In this document: piece by piece, positions 33,201 through 34,912 of the stretch
How positions within the stretch are numbered: the stretch's first letter is position 1
Layout: each line of letters opens with the position of its first letter
Assembly: GCA_947472115.1 (NCBI GenBank)
Contig: CANIZU010000003.1
Coordinates: 1-34,912, forward strand
Reading direction: 5' to 3'
DNA length: 34,912 nucleotides
From: Flavobacteriales bacterium
GTDB lineage: Bacteria; Bacteroidota; Bacteroidia; NS11-12g; UBA955
Position numbers and translations under genes: made by a program
The notes under the pieces: generated by a model
What the model saw: the letters and a program-made list of their open reading frames with translations, nothing else
What the model was told of the DNA's origin: nothing
Databases searched by the model: none

Positions 33201-33776
33201 TTAACTGTCAATTACTTCTCGAGTTTTGTCGCCATAAATAACGGAGGAAAATTCAGTATGGTCGAACTTCCTATGTGGGCGCAGGCTGGTCCTTTGTTTG
33301 GAATGACGGCTTTTGATGTGGACGGGAATGGATTTGATGATATCATATGCACAGGAAACAATTACAATACGCGAGTACCTCATGGCAGAGACGATGCAAT
33401 TCCATCCTTTGTGTTGATGAATAATGGTGGTAGTTTTGAGTATAAATCCGGAGCCCAATTGGGACTGTATAACCAAGGCGATGGCAAATCCTTAATCTCA
33501 TTACCTACCAAGGGAAAAGCGGTTAGATTTATGATCGCCAATAACAATGGTCCCGCCAAAGGTTTTGAACTTCAAGGATCTGGCAAAACGGCAGCCATTG
33601 AATTCGTAAAAGCACCTTCCCTCGCGTCTTATGCTAAAGTTACTGTAAACGGTTCTATCAAGATGGTAAACCTCAATCAAGGACAAGGATATTTATCATC
33701 CCAAGCTCCCGGAGTCTATAAAACCAAAGGGGTTTCGAAGATTGAATTCTATAACTCTAATGGCAAACGAATCTAA
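30264..33776 (+). CDS. Large VCBS/FG-GAP repeat lipoprotein with ASPIC/UnbV domain (CRTAC1-like)
   Basis: The 1170-residue protein begins with a lipoprotein signal (FSLLGIMAMSMMVSC, Cys23). I count fourteen calcium-loop repeats of the DxNxDGxxDLY type. Seven lie at about residues 75, 126, 184, 254, 306, 388 and 476, then an ASPIC/UnbV domain at about 503-590 (FGVGCQLIVEDSAGK, PSKGYQSSSEHMVHIGMG, KLTIVWPNGS). Seven more follow (for example ADVNGDGTIDVF, SDFDGDGDLDLF, SDYNGDGRPDL, FDVDGNGFDDI), and the C-terminus (GQGYLSSQAPG ... KIEFYNSNGK) looks like a second, worn ASPIC segment. This suggests two seven-bladed propellers, each with a C-terminal ASPIC module. Such proteins are surface-exposed binding proteins of unknown ligand. 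The haloperoxidase-type gene nearby is a common neighbour. Confidence 0.9.
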   Translation: MNKFHWCGFSLLGIMAMSMMVSCGKSSDENVDKLFEKMESDVTGIDFVNMVPENDTLNQFIYHYLYNGSGVAIGDINNDGLNDLYFTGNEQSSRLYLNKGDFKFEDITEKSGTGTKQWISGVTMVDVNNDGWLDIYACSSGPLKGKDSKRNRLFLNQKNETFKEVSAQWGVDDAGNATCATFFDYDNDGDLDFYLGNHADQFFSNINTPFTRTLNMTESSQQHFYRNDGNKFTDVSNKAGVVTMGYCLSAAAADYNNDGFMDLYVCNDYHVPDCYYINNGDGTFTDKFDEFFKHSSTNSMGSDVADVNNDGWSDLITVDMLSESPRRYMSLMGPKDYDYTMVGIKNGYKHQYMKNNLQMNLGNGHFSDLSYLYGVAKSDWSWSPLLSDFNDDGFVDLFISNGYYRDVTNLDFILYQSRYEQQQKQGLNHEQLLKKLPFEKIQNFFFLNNAGQGFTNRSSDVGLDDLSSSTGSAIGDLDGDGRFDLVVCNQGEKPFIYKNVNTSNNYLNVRCRGEKNQNHFGVGCQLIVEDSAGKIRKFEIQPSKGYQSSSEHMVHIGMGNQSSLQKLTIVWPNGSSQVVTDIKANQTLTVKSTDATSKFNWVNYSNHDKSLYFRDNASDWSFNFVHKEQENPDFKREPLLPHRYTTLGPGMASADVNGDGTIDVFIGAARESSGSTLMLQENSAGGKLSHAKSQPWRALDVDVMGAVFFDADGDNDQDLYVAVGGSEFSWPSNKYEHKLYTNDGKGNFTESKGALPGVVSSASSVTSSDFDGDGDLDLFVAGRIMPGNWPALGVRSYLLQNNGGKFKDVTTALAPDLENAGMICSAVFSDYNGDGRPDLVLAGEWMPLIFMENTGGKFINKTGDVGDMSLSGWMNSILPVDIDNDGDMDYIVGNKGNNSFIQAKSGSPTKVYWADFDGNGSQDVTMSYSYNGADYPIFTMDEMGKAYPFFINKKFTTYGDFAGKTMDEIFGAEVLKQNQLTVNYFSSFVAINNGGKFSMVELPMWAQAGPLFGMTAFDVDGNGFDDIICTGNNYNTRVPHGRDDAIPSFVLMNNGGSFEYKSGAQLGLYNQGDGKSLISLPTKGKAVRFMIANNNGPAKGFELQGSGKTAAIEFVKAPSLASYAKVTVNGSIKMVNLNQGQGYLSSQAPGVYKTKGVSKIEFYNSNGKRI

Positions 33777-33798
33777 TCGAGGTAATTATTCGATAAAA

Positions 33799-33829
33799 TT
33801 GCATTCTTCAATGAATTTCATTATTTTTG
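33799..33829 (+). promoter_or_regulatory. Promoter of the 51-residue basic protein gene
   Basis: TTG (33799-33801), 20 bases, then TATTTTTG (33822-33829), an exact TAnnTTTG match. Transcription should start near 33833-33835, leaving a leader of roughly 13-15 bases before the ATG at 33848. Confidence 0.65.
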
Positions 33830-33847
33830 CGTCCTAATTTTAAGAAA

Positions 33848-34003
33848 ATGGCTGTTACTAAACTCAAAAGAAAAGAAGCAAAAAACAGAAGCAGAATGAC
33901 CAAGCGCGTTGATAACATCAAACGTTTAAAAATGGTTACGAACATTGCTTCTCCATACAAAGGCGTTTCAGGAATTATCTTGGAAGATCAAGAAAACCAA
34001 TAA
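33848..34003 (+). CDS. Small, strongly basic protein (51 residues), function unknown
   Basis: This gene is too short for the ORF track; I read it from the sequence. It encodes MAVTKLKRKEAKNRSRMTKR and continues through VDNIKRLKMV to SGIILEDQENQ, 51 residues ending in TAA. Twelve of the first 28 residues are Lys or Arg, with only two acidic ones, while the C-terminus is neutral to acidic. It has no signal peptide or membrane segment. The basic helix-like N-terminus suggests nucleic-acid or ribosome binding; this is inference. The opening resembles small basic proteins I associate with Bacteroidota genomes, but I cannot name a family. A consensus promoter lies just upstream and a strong terminator just downstream, so it is a real, probably well-expressed single-gene unit. 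Confidence 0.75.
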   Translation: MAVTKLKRKEAKNRSRMTKRVDNIKRLKMVTNIASPYKGVSGIILEDQENQ

Positions 34004-34024
34004 ATGTCATTGTTTTAGATAGTT

Positions 34025-34053
34025 AAGGCACGCAACTTTGCGTGCCTTTTTTT
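34025..34053 (+). terminator. Strong rho-independent terminator after the small basic protein gene
   Basis: A ten-base perfect stem (aaggcacgca / tgcgtgcctt) with a four-base loop (actt) runs directly into seven T residues. It lies 21 bases past the stop of the small gene and separates it from the haloperoxidase-type gene. Confidence 0.93.
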
Positions 34054-34074
34054 ATATATTTACATCTTAGAGTC

Positions 34075-34912
34075 ATGAAAAAAATCTACCCTATTTTAAC
34101 CATTGCCCTTATTTACCTAGCCACGTCTTGTGGTAAACCTGCTGAAAAAGAAAATAAAATCATTCACAACGACATTCTGACGACATGCAACCTCGCTATA
34201 CAAAATGCGATTGTAGTTGATCACGTAGCTGCTCCAGTGGGTTCTAGACGTTATGTCTACGCTTCTATTGCTGCGTATGAGGCGCTTGTACCCTTCTATT
34301 CTGAATATCAAAGCGCAGCGCCCATGATGAATGGATTAAAGATGCCTCCATCCCCTGATACATCAAAAAGATACTGCCTGGATTTAGTGGCCTTGGCTGC
34401 ACATACCTATGTCAGTCAAAAATTGGTCTATAAGGAAGATAGTATCATCAACTTTAGAAAACGTATGCTCGATGAATATAAATCTCAAATGTCGAACTCG
34501 ATGTTTGAATCTTCCATCGCTTATGGTGATTCAGTGGGGAATCATATTGTAAAATGGTCAAAAAAGGATTCGTTTGCATATTATAGAGGACGTGAATTTT
34601 TCTTAACTCGTAATAAGCCCGGTTCTTGGGAGCCTACACCACCCGACTTCATGGAAGCCATCGAACCCAATTGGGGTAAAATTAGACCCGTATTGGTTAG
34701 GTCGGTCCGTGATTTCACTTGGGAACAACCCGAACCATTCTCAACCGATAAAAAGTCCCGTTTTTACCGTATTACCAAAGAGGTTTATGATACAGTAAAT
34801 GCTAAAAATCCCGCCAACCTGCAAACTGCTTTGTATTGGGATGATAATCCGAATGCGTCGGTTCACTACGGACATGCTACCATAAACATTTTGAAGGTAA
34901 GTCCAGCCGGAC
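34075..34912 (+). CDS. Vanadium-haloperoxidase/PAP2-type lipoprotein, N-terminal part (cut by window edge)
   Basis: This ORF is not in the track because it runs off the window; about 279 residues are visible and remain open. It begins MKKIYPILTIALIYLATSC, a lipoprotein signal peptide ending in the lipobox TSC. Family-like features are the early helix around AAPVGSRRYVYASIAAYEALVPF, PGSWEPTPPDFMEAIEPNWGKIRPVLV, FSTDKKSRFYRITKEVYDTV and YWDDNPNASVHYGHATI, all typical of the haloperoxidase-like branch of the PAP2 superfamily in Bacteroidota. The vanadate/phosphate-binding Lys, Arg and His residues lie beyond the window, so whether it is a haloperoxidase or a phosphatase cannot be judged. It follows a strong terminator; its promoter was not identified in the 21 bases between. 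Confidence 0.85.
   Translation, partial: MKKIYPILTIALIYLATSCGKPAEKENKIIHNDILTTCNLAIQNAIVVDHVAAPVGSRRYVYASIAAYEALVPFYSEYQSAAPMMNGLKMPPSPDTSKRYCLDLVALAAHTYVSQKLVYKEDSIINFRKRMLDEYKSQMSNSMFESSIAYGDSVGNHIVKWSKKDSFAYYRGREFFLTRNKPGSWEPTPPDFMEAIEPNWGKIRPVLVRSVRDFTWEQPEPFSTDKKSRFYRITKEVYDTVNAKNPANLQTALYWDDNPNASVHYGHATINILKVSPAG

Noticed and set aside
30474-33350. Repeated gatggcgat-like DNA strings suggesting a DNA repeat array
   Set aside because: They encode the calcium-binding DxDxDG loops of the VCBS repeats and diverge at codon level; a protein repeat rather than a DNA repeat element.
34117-34311. Minus-strand 64-residue ORF at the right end
   Set aside because: Antisense to the partial haloperoxidase-type gene, which is open across the whole region and begins with a lipoprotein signal.
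1-34912. A hidden defence island, prophage or CRISPR system
   Set aside because: No direct-repeat array, transposase, integrase, restriction, toxin-antitoxin or phage structural gene was seen on either strand; gene content is housekeeping and envelope.

Overview
The window looks like ordinary chromosome from a member of the Bacteroidota. The evidence is a TonB-dependent receptor paired with a DUF4249 lipoprotein, a type IX secretion C-terminal sorting domain on a subtilisin-like protease, an adjacent GlsA/GlsB-like aminolipid acyltransferase pair, a VCBS/ASPIC lipoprotein next to a haloperoxidase-type gene, and TAnnTTTG promoter boxes instead of TATAAT. Class or genus cannot be fixed from this sequence alone. 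I see no insertion sequence, prophage, CRISPR array, rRNA or plasmid signature, and no gap between genes longer than 300 bases.

Layout. Positions 1-10.7 kb are all on the minus strand. In transcription order they hold folB, a TonB-dependent receptor, a DUF4249 lipoprotein, uvrA, a large M16 metalloprotease with its own strong terminator, and the 5' two-fifths of gyrA, cut by the window edge. Positions 10.7-15.2 kb (plus) form a probable operon: glutaryl-CoA dehydrogenase, a phosphohexomutase, and the two acyltransferases. Next come a secreted subtilisin-like protease (minus), the divergent tRNA-modification gene tcdA, a small lipocalin-like lipoprotein (plus), and a minus-strand run of rocD, tRNA-Leu(UAA) and a TPR lipoprotein. 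From 21.3 kb everything is plus: a 1114-residue surface protein with a degenerate peptidase-like N-terminus and a putative Omp85-like barrel, the elongasome operon mreB-mreC-mreD-mrdA-rodA, a 1170-residue lipoprotein with two apparent seven-bladed propellers, a 51-residue basic protein with its own promoter and terminator, and the start of a haloperoxidase/PAP2-type lipoprotein.

Most genes are housekeeping (DNA topology and repair, cell shape, folate, tRNA modification, amino-acid breakdown) or typical Bacteroidota envelope functions. The items most worth a second look are the tRNA-Leu sitting 3 nt before a lipoprotein ATG, the repeated placement of -7 promoter boxes almost touching start codons, the apparently inactivated peptidase domain on the 1114-residue protein, the duplicated propeller plus ASPIC design, and the small basic ORF missing from the ORF track. 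I did not find a clear new multigene defence or mobile system.
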